From positions 4,372,001-4,436,000 of the forward strand of contig NZ_SOAU01000001.1 of assembly GCF_004364865.1 (NCBI RefSeq): a stretch of 64,000 nt of DNA, given 5' to 3'. Each line of letters begins with the position of its first letter. Within the stretch, counting starts at the first letter, position 1. The stretch is from Ilumatobacter fluminis. Its GTDB lineage: Bacteria; Actinomycetota; Acidimicrobiia; Acidimicrobiales; Ilumatobacteraceae. Positions 34,724 through 43,614 of the stretch are shown here, one piece after another. The position numbers were made by a program, and so were the translations under genes. Under the pieces are notes generated by a model that had not been told where the DNA came from, ran no database searches, and worked only from the letters and a program-made list of their open reading frames with translations.

Positions 34724-35095
34724 GTGGTGGGACGAGCGCTTCGGGCTCTGTTGGCCGTCGTGGCCGTGGCGTTGATGGCACTGCCTGCCTCCGATGCCTC
34801 CGCCCACACCGGACCGCGCTCGCCCGATGCGGCACTGACCGCCCACGACGGCACCGTCGTCGGCAACTCACAGCTCGAGTCGACCGTCGACCCGGCGGTG
34901 CTCCGATCCGGTTCCGACTCGGGCAACCGCCACGACGTCCGGACCCGCATGACGGCGTTCGTCACGCCCGAGACGGCCGGCGTCGCCGCCACCGCCTCGT
35001 GGTGGACCCGGATCGTCGATCGCACCGTCACACCGGCACGACACGGCGTCGACCGAGCCGCCGACGCCCGCGGCCCTCCCGCCCGAGACGGCTGA
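34724..35095 (+). CDS. Small secreted hypothetical protein
   Basis: The 123-residue product has a clear signal peptide (VGRALRALLAVVAVALMALPASDASAHT in two parts: Arg-rich start, hydrophobic core, ASA cleavage site near residue 27). The remainder is polar, without recognisable domain. TAGGGT at 34713-34718 is five bases before the GTG start at 34724 (eight before a second GTG at 34727), supporting a leaderless real gene. The function is unknown. Confidence 0.5.
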   Translation: MVGRALRALLAVVAVALMALPASDASAHTGPRSPDAALTAHDGTVVGNSQLESTVDPAVLRSGSDSGNRHDVRTRMTAFVTPETAGVAATASWWTRIVDRTVTPARHGVDRAADARGPPARDG

Positions 35096-35216
35096 CTCCC
35101 CGGCGCCCTGACGCCGCCTCCGGCCGCGCCCGAGCGGTCGACGTCTCATCCCGTGCGTGCGATGCCGCACGCGCCCGGCTCCGTGCCGGAACACCGGAAC
35201 CACGGGAGGTCCACCG

Positions 35217-35657
35217 GTGACATCCTCCATCTCCGAGCGCGTCGAACGACGCGCCGAACCATCCGACTTCTACGAACGGTGGGGTGCCCTCGTGATCGCG
35301 GTCTGCATCGCGATCGGGTTCGGGGTCGCCCTGCCCACCGGGCCGCCCACCGTCACCGTGACGGTGCACAACCCGACCGACTACCGCCTCTACGTCAAGG
35401 CGTCGACACCGACCGACGACACCCTCAGCTTCGTCGGCGTGGTCGGCCCCGACGGCACACTCGAATCCGGGGTGATCGACCGCGGCGGCGACTGGATCCT
35501 CCACCTCCGCACCCTCGGCTCACCGGCCGGGGAAATAGCCGTGACGCGATCCGAGTTGACCAGTGGGACCGTCCGCATCCCCGACTCGGTGACCGATGAC
35601 CTGCGGGCAGCGGGTGTGAAACCGATCGCCGCCGCACCGATACTCGCAAGCCCATGA
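35217..35657 (+). CDS. Hypothetical single-pass membrane protein
   Basis: This 146-residue protein has a short cytoplasmic start (SERVERRAEPSDFYERW), one transmembrane helix (about 25-45, ALVIAVCIAIGFGVALP) and an extracytoplasmic beta-rich part with VTVTVHNPTDYRLYV. A GTG start follows GGGAGG by six bases. It overlaps the next gene by ATGA, so it is probably co-expressed with the flippase-like protein. No family was recognised. Confidence 0.65.
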   Translation: MTSSISERVERRAEPSDFYERWGALVIAVCIAIGFGVALPTGPPTVTVTVHNPTDYRLYVKASTPTDDTLSFVGVVGPDGTLESGVIDRGGDWILHLRTLGSPAGEIAVTRSELTSGTVRIPDSVTDDLRAAGVKPIAAAPILASP

Positions 35658-36718
35658 CCACCCTCGACACCACGACCGACGACCGGGAGGTGGCCGCGCT
35701 CGACGAGCCGGCCGAACCGGCGTCGGGGCGGCGGCGCTGGCTGCGGCTGGCGCTGCGGGTCGTGGTGTGGCCGGCGGTGATCGCCGCGATCGTCGTGCCG
35801 CAGCTGCCCCGTTTCCGCGAAGCGTCGGTCGAGCTGCAGTCGATCAGCTGGGAGCGGCTGGTGTTCGGGTTCGTGCTCGTGCTCGCCTCGATCGCCTGCT
35901 ACTCGGGTCTGACGAGGACCGGGCTGGGCGCCGGCGACGACGTCCGGCACGGCACCGTGTTCCGGATCCAGCTGAGCACCCGGGCGTTGGCGAACGTGGT
36001 GCCGGGCGGGAATGCGACCGCGTCGGCGCTCGGGTTCCGGTTGCTCACGCGGGCCGGTGCCTCGAACACCGGCGCCGGCGTGGCGCTCGCCACCGCCGGG
36101 ATCGGTTCGGCGATCGTGCTGAACGTCGTGTTCTGGGCGGCGCTGATCATCGTCATCCCGACCCGAGGCGCCGACCGCCACCTCATCACGATCGCCGCGC
36201 TCGGCGGCATCGTGCTCGCACTGCTGTTGCTCGCGATCGCGGTCGTCGGCCTGGGCGGCGAGCGCGTGGCCGGACCGATCCGTCGTCTGGCGGCGAAGGT
36301 CGGGCTCGACCTGACGGCGCCGATGCGGGTCGTCGACAACGCACGTGGCCGGATCGGCGACCTGATCGCCGATCGTCGTCGGCTGGCTCGGATCGGCGGC
36401 TGGTCGATCGGACAGTGGACGTTCGACATGGCGGCGCTCTGGGTGTTCCTCAGCGCGTTCGACATCTCGCTGCACCCGCTGGTGCTGATCCTGTTGTTCG
36501 GCGCTGCCAACATCGCCGCGGCGGTACCGATCACGCCCGGCGGCATCGGGGTGGTCGAGGGCGTGTACATCGCGTCGCTCGTGCAGCTCGGGTTCACGCT
36601 CGAAGCGGCGACGTTCGGGATCGCGGCGTATCGCTTCGCCCAGTACGTCTTCCCCATCGGGGCCGGCGCCCTCAGCTACGCCACCCTCAAGGTCGGCCCC
36701 TGGCGCCTCGACCCCTGA
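35654..36718 (+). CDS. Flippase-like membrane protein (LPG-synthase transmembrane domain, UPF0104)
   Basis: This 354-residue integral membrane protein has about eight hydrophobic helices. NVVPGGNATASALGFRLL and AAVPITPGGIGVVEGVY are the family signatures. The domain is the flippase part of MprF but here lacks the lysyltransferase half. It may move a lipid or lipid-linked sugar. It is coupled to the small membrane protein upstream. Confidence 0.88.
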   Translation: MTTLDTTTDDREVAALDEPAEPASGRRRWLRLALRVVVWPAVIAAIVVPQLPRFREASVELQSISWERLVFGFVLVLASIACYSGLTRTGLGAGDDVRHGTVFRIQLSTRALANVVPGGNATASALGFRLLTRAGASNTGAGVALATAGIGSAIVLNVVFWAALIIVIPTRGADRHLITIAALGGIVLALLLLAIAVVGLGGERVAGPIRRLAAKVGLDLTAPMRVVDNARGRIGDLIADRRRLARIGGWSIGQWTFDMAALWVFLSAFDISLHPLVLILLFGAANIAAAVPITPGGIGVVEGVYIASLVQLGFTLEAATFGIAAYRFAQYVFPIGAGALSYATLKVGPWRLDP

Positions 36719-36722
36719 CCCA

Positions 36723-36962
36723 CCAGGTCGGGTGTCGTACGGAACACCGAGGCCCACACCAACCGGGTCGGGTGTCGTACGGAACACCGAGGCGCACACC
36801 AACCGGGTCGGGTGTCGTACGGAACACCGAGGCGCAGCCGAGGCGTTTCGGGAGATCACCCGACCCGATCGCACCCACGTCACCGGAGTCGGGTGATCTC
36901 CGGAAACGTCGACTCCGTCGCCGTTCCCTCCGACACCCGACCCGCGTCCGACACCTGACCCG
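36723..36962. repeat. Family C palindrome, copy 4, with three tandem 40-bp units
   Basis: Left units start near 36723, 36763 and 36803 with a period of 40 bp, the last running into the palindrome core (36803-36945). A short extra right end follows to 36962. It lies five bases after the flippase stop and is convergent with the gene at 36880-37359, whose reading frame ends inside it. Confidence 0.88.
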
Positions 36963-37359
36963 GGTCGTCGTGGTGGTCGGGTGGGACGGCGGTGGCTCGG
37001 GCTTCGGGGGAGAACAGGCGCTCCTTCGACCACAGCCGGAGTGGGGCGCCCCGGCTACAGCGCTGGTCGGCGAGCAACTCTTCCACCGACGTCGCACCGA
37101 CGGCGGCGACCGCTTCGACGTAGTAGCGGGTCAGGGTCTCGTGGTACCCCGACGTCGGCGTGTTCGCGACGCCCGTCACCTCGTTGTACGACCGGATCGC
37201 GTCGCGCAACGAATCGACCGTGGAGTCGACGTCGCCGTCGTGCTCGTCGAGGTCGACCCAGCACGCAATCAGGTGGGCCTCGTGGGTCCATTCCGGCTTC
37301 GGGAGGGTGCGGTCGAGCAGGCGCTCGTGCAACCGGCGGGCGTCGGGGGTGATGCTCAT
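36880..37359 (-). CDS. Conserved hypothetical protein with repeat-encoded C-terminus
   Basis: The frame encodes 159 residues. Residues 1 to about 130 form a helical unknown domain (HERLLDRTLPKPEWTHEAHLIACWV, given as family-like signature in two blocks: PEWTHEAHL and GYHETLTRYYVEAV). I believe it is a conserved protein of unknown function. Residues after about 130 (GRVSEGTATESTFPEITRLR) are encoded by family C repeat copy 4, so the original stop was probably lost or displaced when the repeat arrived. It is divergent from the Lrp gene at 37420. Confidence 0.7.
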   Translation of the reverse strand: MSITPDARRLHERLLDRTLPKPEWTHEAHLIACWVDLDEHDGDVDSTVDSLRDAIRSYNEVTGVANTPTSGYHETLTRYYVEAVAAVGATSVEELLADQRCSRGAPLRLWSKERLFSPEARATAVPPDHHDDPGQVSDAGRVSEGTATESTFPEITRLR

Positions 37360-37419
37360 GAGCGACCATCCTGACAGGAGGATGGACGGCCGGGATCCGG
37401 TTCTGACACCATCTCACGT

Positions 37420-37884
37420 ATGTCGACCGAAGAAATCCCAGCGCTCGATGCGATCGACCGGCAGATCCTCAGGACGCTCGCCGACGACGGTCGGATTTCG
37501 GTGACTCGGCTCGCCGCCGACGTCGCTTTGTCGTCGAGCGCGACGTCGGACCGCCTGCGGCGCTTGGAGGCGTCGGGGGCGATCGAGGGCTACCGCGCCG
37601 TGCTCGCGCCGAGCGTGCTCGCCCGACCGATCGACGCCGTAGTGGGCGTGCGTGCGGCGTCGGGCACCGACCGCGACGACCTGGAGGCGTGGATCTGTGA
37701 TCAGCCGGCGGTCGTCGAGGCCGTGCACCTCACCGGCCCGCACGACTACCTGCTCCGCCTCCGCTGCCGGTCGACCGCCGAACTCGACGCACTCCTGATG
37801 TCGATGAAACGAGTCGGCGGCATCGCCGACACCGAGACCCGCGTCGTCCTTCGCTCGCTCCCCGTCCGCCCCGCCACCGTCTGA
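37420..37884 (+). CDS. Lrp/AsnC-family transcriptional regulator
   Basis: The 154-residue protein has a winged helix (LDAIDRQILRTLADDGRISVTRLA, about 9-60) and a RAM domain (about 68-150). It lies divergently 60 bases from the hypothetical gene and is convergent with the histidine kinase. The effector and targets are unknown. Confidence 0.9.
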   Translation: MSTEEIPALDAIDRQILRTLADDGRISVTRLAADVALSSSATSDRLRRLEASGAIEGYRAVLAPSVLARPIDAVVGVRAASGTDRDDLEAWICDQPAVVEAVHLTGPHDYLLRLRCRSTAELDALLMSMKRVGGIADTETRVVLRSLPVRPATV

Positions 37885-37889
37885 CGGAT

Positions 37890-39275
37890 CTAGCGCAGGC
37901 GGGTGAAGCGGATGGTGAAGGTGGTGCCTTGGCCGGGCGCGGACTCGACGTCGATGGTGCCTCCGTGGTCGGCGACGATCGCCGACACGATCGACAGGCC
38001 GAGGCCGCTGTTGCCGCGGGCTCGAGCGCGGCCCTTGTCGGCGCGGTAGAAGCGGTCGAACACGTGGGCCGCCGTCTCGGCGTCCATGCCGGGGCCCTCG
38101 TCGCTCACCCGCACCCACGCCGACCCGTCGTCGGCACCCACGCTCACCTCGACCGGTGTCCCGGCGGGTGTGTGGTGCACCGTGTTGGCGAGCACGTTGA
38201 TGACGATCTGGCGCAGCGCGTCACGGTCACCGTCGACCACCGCGACACCGGTGTCGCCGACCCGGTCGACGAGTGCGGCGTCGGGGTGAGCGGCCCGGTG
38301 GTCGGCAGCAGCCTCGGCGACGATGACGGCGAGGTCGACCGGGCCACGCGACGCCGTGCGTCGCTCGTCGAGCCGGGCGAGCGCCAGCAGGTCGTCGACC
38401 ATGCGGCCGAGCCGCGCCGCCTCCCCGTTGATGCGGGTCATCTGGGTCTGCACCTCGTCGGCTTCGGTGGCGGCGCCGCTGAGGTACAGCTCGGAGTAGC
38501 CGCTGATCGAGGTGAGCGGGGTGCGCAGCTCGTGCGAGGCGTCGGCGACGAACTGGCGCAGCCGCTCTTCGGCCAACTCCTTCTCCTCGAACGACGTCTC
38601 GATCCGGTCGAGCATCGAGTTCAGCGATTCGGCGAGCTCGTCGAGGAGCGGGTCGCCGACCTCGGTGGGGACCCGTCGCTCGAGATGGCCGTCGGCGATC
38701 GCACCGGCCGTCTCGACCATTGCGTTGTACGGCCGCATGCTGGCCCGCAGCAGCAACCAGAAGATGACGCCGAGCGTCGCGAACACCAGCAGCAGCGCGA
38801 AGAACAGGGCCTGTGCCAGTGCGCGCAGTGCGGACTGCATCGCGTCGAGCGGTTGTGCAACGGCCAGGTACGAGCCGTCGGGCAGCTCGGTCGAGATCAC
38901 CCGGTATTGGAGGTCGCCCTCCACCGCGTCGGCGTGGAACGGCTCGCCGACTCGGGCGACGATCGCGCTGGCCGACACGTCGGGCAGTGGCAGCGGGTCG
39001 GTCGAGGTGCCTGCGGTCACCACGAACGTCGGGGTTCGACCGTCGAGGACCACGATCGCCCGTTCGCTGAACTCGATGTCGAGGTCGGCTGCCTCCTCGG
39101 GCGTGATGCCGGTGGTCTCGAGGAACGTCGCCGTGGTCTCGACGGAGTTCTTCAGGTCGTCGTCGACGGCGGCGATGAGGCGATCGCGCACGACGAACAG
39201 GGTCGCTGCGGCGGCAATCACGAACACGACGAACAGGACCCCGAAGATGAGCGCGATGGCGCGACGTCGGGTCAC
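37890..39275 (-). CDS. Sensor histidine kinase (HAMP, HisKA, HATPase)
   Basis: This 461-residue kinase has two transmembrane helices (about 7-29 and 155-176) bordering a sensor domain, a HAMP linker, HisKA with the phosphoacceptor His248 in ADASHELRTPL, and the ATPase boxes NVLANTVHHTP, DEGPGMD and GNSGLGLSIV. The layout matches MprB/TrcS-type kinases of actinobacteria. The GTG start overlaps the response regulator stop. Signals sensed are unknown. Confidence 0.93.
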   Translation of the reverse strand: MTRRRAIALIFGVLFVVFVIAAAATLFVVRDRLIAAVDDDLKNSVETTATFLETTGITPEEAADLDIEFSERAIVVLDGRTPTFVVTAGTSTDPLPLPDVSASAIVARVGEPFHADAVEGDLQYRVISTELPDGSYLAVAQPLDAMQSALRALAQALFFALLLVFATLGVIFWLLLRASMRPYNAMVETAGAIADGHLERRVPTEVGDPLLDELAESLNSMLDRIETSFEEKELAEERLRQFVADASHELRTPLTSISGYSELYLSGAATEADEVQTQMTRINGEAARLGRMVDDLLALARLDERRTASRGPVDLAVIVAEAAADHRAAHPDAALVDRVGDTGVAVVDGDRDALRQIVINVLANTVHHTPAGTPVEVSVGADDGSAWVRVSDEGPGMDAETAAHVFDRFYRADKGRARARGNSGLGLSIVSAIVADHGGTIDVESAPGQGTTFTIRFTRLR

Positions 39276-39976
39276 GACTCGTCTCGTAGCGTGTAGCCGA
39301 CACCCCGCACGGTCTGGATGAGCTTCGGTTCGACGGCGTCGACCTTCTTGCGGAGGTAGGAGATGTACGTCTCGACCGAGCTCGCGTCGCCACCGAAGTC
39401 GTACTGCCAGACGTGTTCGAGGATCTGCTGTTTCGACACGACGCGATCGGCGTTCAGCAGCAGGTAGCGGAGCAGCTTGAACTCGGTCGGCGACAAGTCG
39501 AGCGGCTCACCGTGGCGGCTGACCTGATGGCGGTCGTCGTCCATGACGAGGTCGGCGTACCGGTGCTGTGTCGTCGTCGCGCCGCCGGCGGACGTGCGCT
39601 TGAGCACGGCGCGGATGCGGGCGACGACCTCCTCCAACCCGAACGGCTTGGTGATGTAGTCGTCGGCGCCGGTCGTGAACCCGCTGAGGAGGTCGTCCTT
39701 GCCGTCGCGGGCAGTGAGGAAGATCACGGGCGTTTCGTCGTGGTCGGCTCGGAGCCGGCGGCAGACCTCGAAGCCGTCGAGGTCGGGCATCGTGACGTCG
39801 AGCAGGATCAGGGCCGGGCCGAAATCGCCGACAGAGCGCAACGCCTCGAAGCCCGAAGCGGCCGTGGCGACCTCGAACTGCTGGAACCGCAGCGAGGTCG
39901 CGAGCAAATCGCGGATGTACTCCTCGTCGTCGACGACGAGGATGCGGGTGCTGGTGGTCGTCGGCTCCTCGGGCAC
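39272..39976 (-). CDS. OmpR-family response regulator
   Basis: The protein has 234 residues: receiver domain (about 11-125, Asp60 phosphorylated in LILLDVTMPD, Lys in ITKPFG) and a winged-helix effector (about 140-232) with LSPTEFKLLRYLLLNADRVV and YLRKKVD. The GTG at 39976 (with PEEP start) gives the usual length; the longer frame upstream has no domain. It is co-transcribed with the kinase by GTGA overlap. Possible targets are the divergent CapA-like gene and the MMPL gene, each with candidate sites. Confidence 0.93.
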   Translation of the reverse strand: MPEEPTTTSTRILVVDDEEYIRDLLATSLRFQQFEVATAASGFEALRSVGDFGPALILLDVTMPDLDGFEVCRRLRADHDETPVIFLTARDGKDDLLSGFTTGADDYITKPFGLEEVVARIRAVLKRTSAGGATTTQHRYADLVMDDDRHQVSRHGEPLDLSPTEFKLLRYLLLNADRVVSKQQILEHVWQYDFGGDASSVETYISYLRKKVDAVEPKLIQTVRGVGYTLRDES

Positions 39977-39999
39977 CCGAACATCCAACCACGCCGACC

Positions 40000-40029
40000 C
40001 CGTCGTGACAGGTGCGGCGGTCACGACGG
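40000..40029. promoter_or_regulatory. Inverted repeat between response regulator and CapA-like gene
   Basis: CCGTCGTGAC and GTCACGACGG form a perfect 10-bp inverted repeat with a 10-base spacer in the 81-bp divergent gap. The centre-to-centre distance of 20 bp suits a dimeric DNA-binding protein. Confidence 0.45.
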
Positions 40030-40057
40030 CGTTCGCGGCCGGCACTACCGTGGCGTC

Positions 40058-41224
40058 ATGGGGAAGCGGGGCGCGGGCGCGGCCGTCGCGTGTGCGTTGA
40101 CGGTCGGGGCGATCGCGTCTGCCGTCGCGTCGGCAACGACGGGGCCCGGTCCGGTCGCCTCGGGCTCCCGGGTCGCCGAACGGGCCGCGGGTCCGGCACG
40201 CCGGGTGTCGGTGATCGCCGGCGGCGACATCCTCACCGAGTCGCGAGTCCGAACCGTGGCTGCCGCCCACGGCGCAGCGACCGGCGCTCGGTTCGATTTC
40301 GACCCGCTGTTCGCGCCGGTCCGCCCACTGATCGAGTCGGCCGACGTCGCGATCTGCCACATGGAACTGCCGATCGGAGCCGCCGGCGGCAGCTACGGCA
40401 ACCACGGGCGGTCTCCGTACGGCGGCAACCTGCTCGTCGCTCCCTACGAGATCGCCGCCGCGGCGCGGTCGGTCGGGTTCGACCGGTGCTCGACGGCGTC
40501 GAACCACGCGTACGACGTCGGAGCCGGTGGCGTCGCGTCGACGTTCGAGGCGCTCGCTGCCAGCGGGGTCGGCAGCGCGGGCACGGCCCGATCGGTCGCC
40601 GAGGCCGGGCCGGTCCACTTCACGGTCGACGGCATCCGCATGGCCCACGTCTCGTTCACGACCGGGTCGAACACGGTGTCGCCTGCGGAGCGGTGGCGGC
40701 TGAACCTGTCACGCGATCCGTCGGTGATCGCCGGGCAGGTGGCACGGGCTCGGGCCGACGGCGCCGAGATCGTCCTGCTCAGCCTGCACGTGACGCACGA
40801 GATGCTGCCCGCACCGATCGCCGCCGACCATTCCCTGGTAGCGACAGTCGTGCAGGCCGTCGAGGTCGACGCAGTGTTCGTGCACGGTCCGCATGTCGTG
40901 CAGCCGTTCGGGTTCGTCGGCCGGACGCCGGTGTGGTGGAGTCTCGGCAACTTCGTGTCGGAGATGGGCGGTCCGACGGCCGCTGGTCGGTACGTCGATC
41001 CACGGACCGGTGACGGTCTCCTCGCCGTCGTCGAGTTCGTCGACATGGGCGGCGGCGACTTCTACGTCGACGCACGTTCGATCGCGATCTGCAACGAGTA
41101 CGCGGCACGGACCGTTCGAGCGGCGACGGTCGAACTCGCCCGGCCCGATCTCCCGGCGGGGTTGCGGGCGGAGATGCAGGCCTGCCTTGCGCGCACGCGC
41201 GTGGTCGTCCCCGACGTCGGCTGA
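40058..41224 (+). CDS. CapA-like metallophosphatase, secreted
   Basis: This 388-residue protein has an N-terminal hydrophobic segment (about 8-30) and a CapA/PgsA calcineurin-like domain. VIAGGDILTES, ICHMELPIG, CSTASNHAYDVG, LLSLHVTHEM and VHGPHVVQPF supply the metal ligands. Family members act in capsule or poly-gamma-glutamate export, or as phosphoesterases. TACCGT at 40046-40051 is exactly six bases before the ATG, pointing to a leaderless mRNA. It has no cap gene neighbours. Confidence 0.85.
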   Translation: MGKRGAGAAVACALTVGAIASAVASATTGPGPVASGSRVAERAAGPARRVSVIAGGDILTESRVRTVAAAHGAATGARFDFDPLFAPVRPLIESADVAICHMELPIGAAGGSYGNHGRSPYGGNLLVAPYEIAAAARSVGFDRCSTASNHAYDVGAGGVASTFEALAASGVGSAGTARSVAEAGPVHFTVDGIRMAHVSFTTGSNTVSPAERWRLNLSRDPSVIAGQVARARADGAEIVLLSLHVTHEMLPAPIAADHSLVATVVQAVEVDAVFVHGPHVVQPFGFVGRTPVWWSLGNFVSEMGGPTAAGRYVDPRTGDGLLAVVEFVDMGGGDFYVDARSIAICNEYAARTVRAATVELARPDLPAGLRAEMQACLARTRVVVPDVG

Positions 41225-41290
41225 CGTCGTCTGACCTCGGCGTCGCACTCCGGCGAGCCCACGGCGATTTCCAGAACCGTTCATGGGTTC

Positions 41291-41308
41291 TCTCAGGGTT
41301 TTCCAAGG
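41291..41308 (+). promoter_or_regulatory. Imperfect direct repeat before the MMPL gene
   Basis: TCTCAGGG and TTCCAAGG are separated by TT, giving a 10-bp period. It resembles the loosely conserved 8-2-8 boxes recalled for MprA-type response regulators, one of which lies two genes upstream. This is weak evidence. Confidence 0.3.
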
Positions 41309-41366
41309 TTCGGGGATTCAGATGGCCGACGCCACCCAAACCCCCCAACGCGAACTGGAGTTGCGC

Positions 41367-43595
41367 ATGTCCACCTTCCTCTACCGGCTCGGGAAGTTCT
41401 CGGTCCGGAATCGACGCCTCGTGCTGATCGGCTGGCTGCTCGCCTTCGTGGCGATCGCCGTCGGCTCGGTCGCCGCGGGCGGCGAGACGTCCGACGAGTT
41501 CACGATTCCGGGCACCGAGTCGCAGCAGGCGTTCGACCTGCTCGACGAGCGCTTCCCCTCACAGTCGGGCACGTCGGGCCAGATCGTGTTCGCCACGGAA
41601 GACGGTTCGCAGCTGATCGACTCGCAGGACGCCGTCGCCGACACCCTCGCCGAGGCGGCGGAGCTCGACGGGGTCATCTTCGTCAGCGATCCGTTCACGT
41701 CGGGCGCCGTGTCGCAGGACGGCACGATCGGTTACGCCACCGTGCGCTACGACCTCGAGACACCCGAGGTGGGCATCGAAGGGGTCGAGCATCTGATCGA
41801 GACCGGCGCGATCGGTGAGTCGCAGGGGCTCCAGGTGGAGTTCGGCGGCGAGGTCGTGTCGGGGAACCCCGAGCAGCACCCACCCACGTCGGAGATCATC
41901 GGTCTCGGCGTGGCCGTGGTCGTCCTGTTGTTCGCGTTCGGTTCGGTGCTCGCCATGGGCTTGCCGCTCGTCACGGCACTGCTCGGCCTCGGCATCGGCC
42001 TGACCGGCATCACCTTGATGTCGGCGTTCATGGATCTGTCGTCGACCGCTCCGACGCTCGCCACGATGATCGGCCTCGCCGTGGGCATCGACTACGCGTT
42101 GTTCATCGTCACGCGGCATCGCCAGGGCCTGACCGAGGGCCTGTCGGTCGAGGAAGCTGCCGCTCGCGCCAACGCGACCGCCGGTTCGGCCGTCGTGTTC
42201 GCCGGCGGCACCGTCGTCATCGCCATCTCGGGCCTCGCCGTCGTCGGCATCCCGTTCCTGACGGTCATGGGCTTCGCCACCGCCGCCGTCGTCATGATCG
42301 CCGTGCTCGTCGCGGTCTCCCTACTGCCCGCCCTGCTCGGCTTCTGCGGCACGAAGATCGACCGCTGGAAGGCGCCGTTCACCAAGACCCGCACCAGCGA
42401 GGTCGATCACGCCACGTTCGGCGCCCGTTGGGCCCGCAAGGTGACGGCCCGGCCGGGCCTGTGGTTGACCGGTGCGCTGGCGTTCATGCTGTTGCTCGCC
42501 GCACCGATGCTCGACATGCGACTCGGTATGCCCGACGCCGGCACCCGACCGGAGGACACGACCGAGCATCAGGCGTACGACCTGCTCGCCGAGGGCTTCG
42601 GCCCCGGTTTCAACGGCCCGCTCACCGTGGTCGTGGACGCCGCCAGGTCGGACGACCCGCAAGCCGTCGTGGCCACCTACTCGGACGCGATCGCAGCGAC
42701 CGATGGTGTCGTGGCCGTGACGCCGCCGTCGTTCAACGAGGCCGGCGACACCGCCGTGCTGTCGGCGATCCCGAGCACCGGCCCGGCCGACGCCGCGACC
42801 GAAGACCTCGTGGACAGTCTCCGTTCGGACGTGTTTCCGGAGATCGCCGAGTCGACCGACACGTCGATCGCCCTGACCGGGTCGACCGCCGCGATGATCG
42901 ACGTGTCGCAGAAGATGAGCGACGCCCTGCCGACGTTCATGCTCGTCGTGCTCGGCCTGACGTTCCTGTTGCTGCTCGTGGCGTTCCGTTCGCTGCTCGT
43001 GCCGCTCAAGGCGTCGCTGGCGATCCTGCTGTCGATCGTGTCGAGCTTCGGCGTGGTCGTGGCGGTGTTCCAGTGGGGTTGGATGCAGGAGCTGATCGGG
43101 CTCGACACGACGGTGCCGATCATCAGCTTCATGCCGATCATGCTGTTCGCCATCCTCTTCGGCCTGTCGATGGACTACGAGGTGTTCATCATGAGTCGCA
43201 TCCGTGAGGAGTACAGCAAGACGGGTGACCCGAAGGAGAGCGTGATCGCCGGTCTGACGTCGTCGGCCCGGGTGATCACGGCTGCCGCCCTCATCATGAT
43301 CTCGGTCTTCGGGGCGTTCGTGCTCGGCGACGATCCGATCATCAAGATGTTCGGTGTCGGCCTCGCGGTCGCCGTGTTCCTCGACGCCACGATCGTCCGC
43401 ATGATCATCGTCCCGGCGGCGATGACCCTGCTCGACAAGGCGGCCTGGTGGCTGCCGGGTTGGCTCGACCGGATCGTGCCGAACGTCGACATCGAAGGCG
43501 AACGCCTGATGCATCAGCTCGAGGCCGACGCCGCTGCCGACCAGACCGGCGACGACGACGAACCCACCGAGGACCGCGAACCCGCCCTCGTCTGA
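41367..43595 (+). CDS. MMPL/RND-family membrane transporter
   Basis: This 742-residue transporter has about 12 transmembrane helices in two halves, each with a large outer loop. IGLAVGIDYALFIVTRHR (about 235-250) and LFGLSMDYEVFIMSRIREEY (about 600-620) are the paired RND motifs carrying the proton-relay Asp. It probably exports a lipid, siderophore or drug. The ATG at 41367 follows GGAG by eight bases and begins MSTFLYRLGKFSVRNRR, the usual family start. Confidence 0.92.
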   Translation: MSTFLYRLGKFSVRNRRLVLIGWLLAFVAIAVGSVAAGGETSDEFTIPGTESQQAFDLLDERFPSQSGTSGQIVFATEDGSQLIDSQDAVADTLAEAAELDGVIFVSDPFTSGAVSQDGTIGYATVRYDLETPEVGIEGVEHLIETGAIGESQGLQVEFGGEVVSGNPEQHPPTSEIIGLGVAVVVLLFAFGSVLAMGLPLVTALLGLGIGLTGITLMSAFMDLSSTAPTLATMIGLAVGIDYALFIVTRHRQGLTEGLSVEEAAARANATAGSAVVFAGGTVVIAISGLAVVGIPFLTVMGFATAAVVMIAVLVAVSLLPALLGFCGTKIDRWKAPFTKTRTSEVDHATFGARWARKVTARPGLWLTGALAFMLLLAAPMLDMRLGMPDAGTRPEDTTEHQAYDLLAEGFGPGFNGPLTVVVDAARSDDPQAVVATYSDAIAATDGVVAVTPPSFNEAGDTAVLSAIPSTGPADAATEDLVDSLRSDVFPEIAESTDTSIALTGSTAAMIDVSQKMSDALPTFMLVVLGLTFLLLLVAFRSLLVPLKASLAILLSIVSSFGVVVAVFQWGWMQELIGLDTTVPIISFMPIMLFAILFGLSMDYEVFIMSRIREEYSKTGDPKESVIAGLTSSARVITAAALIMISVFGAFVLGDDPIIKMFGVGLAVAVFLDATIVRMIIVPAAMTLLDKAAWWLPGWLDRIVPNVDIEGERLMHQLEADAAADQTGDDDEPTEDREPALV

Positions 43596-43614
43596 GTCGA
43601 AGCAACCGCAACCA

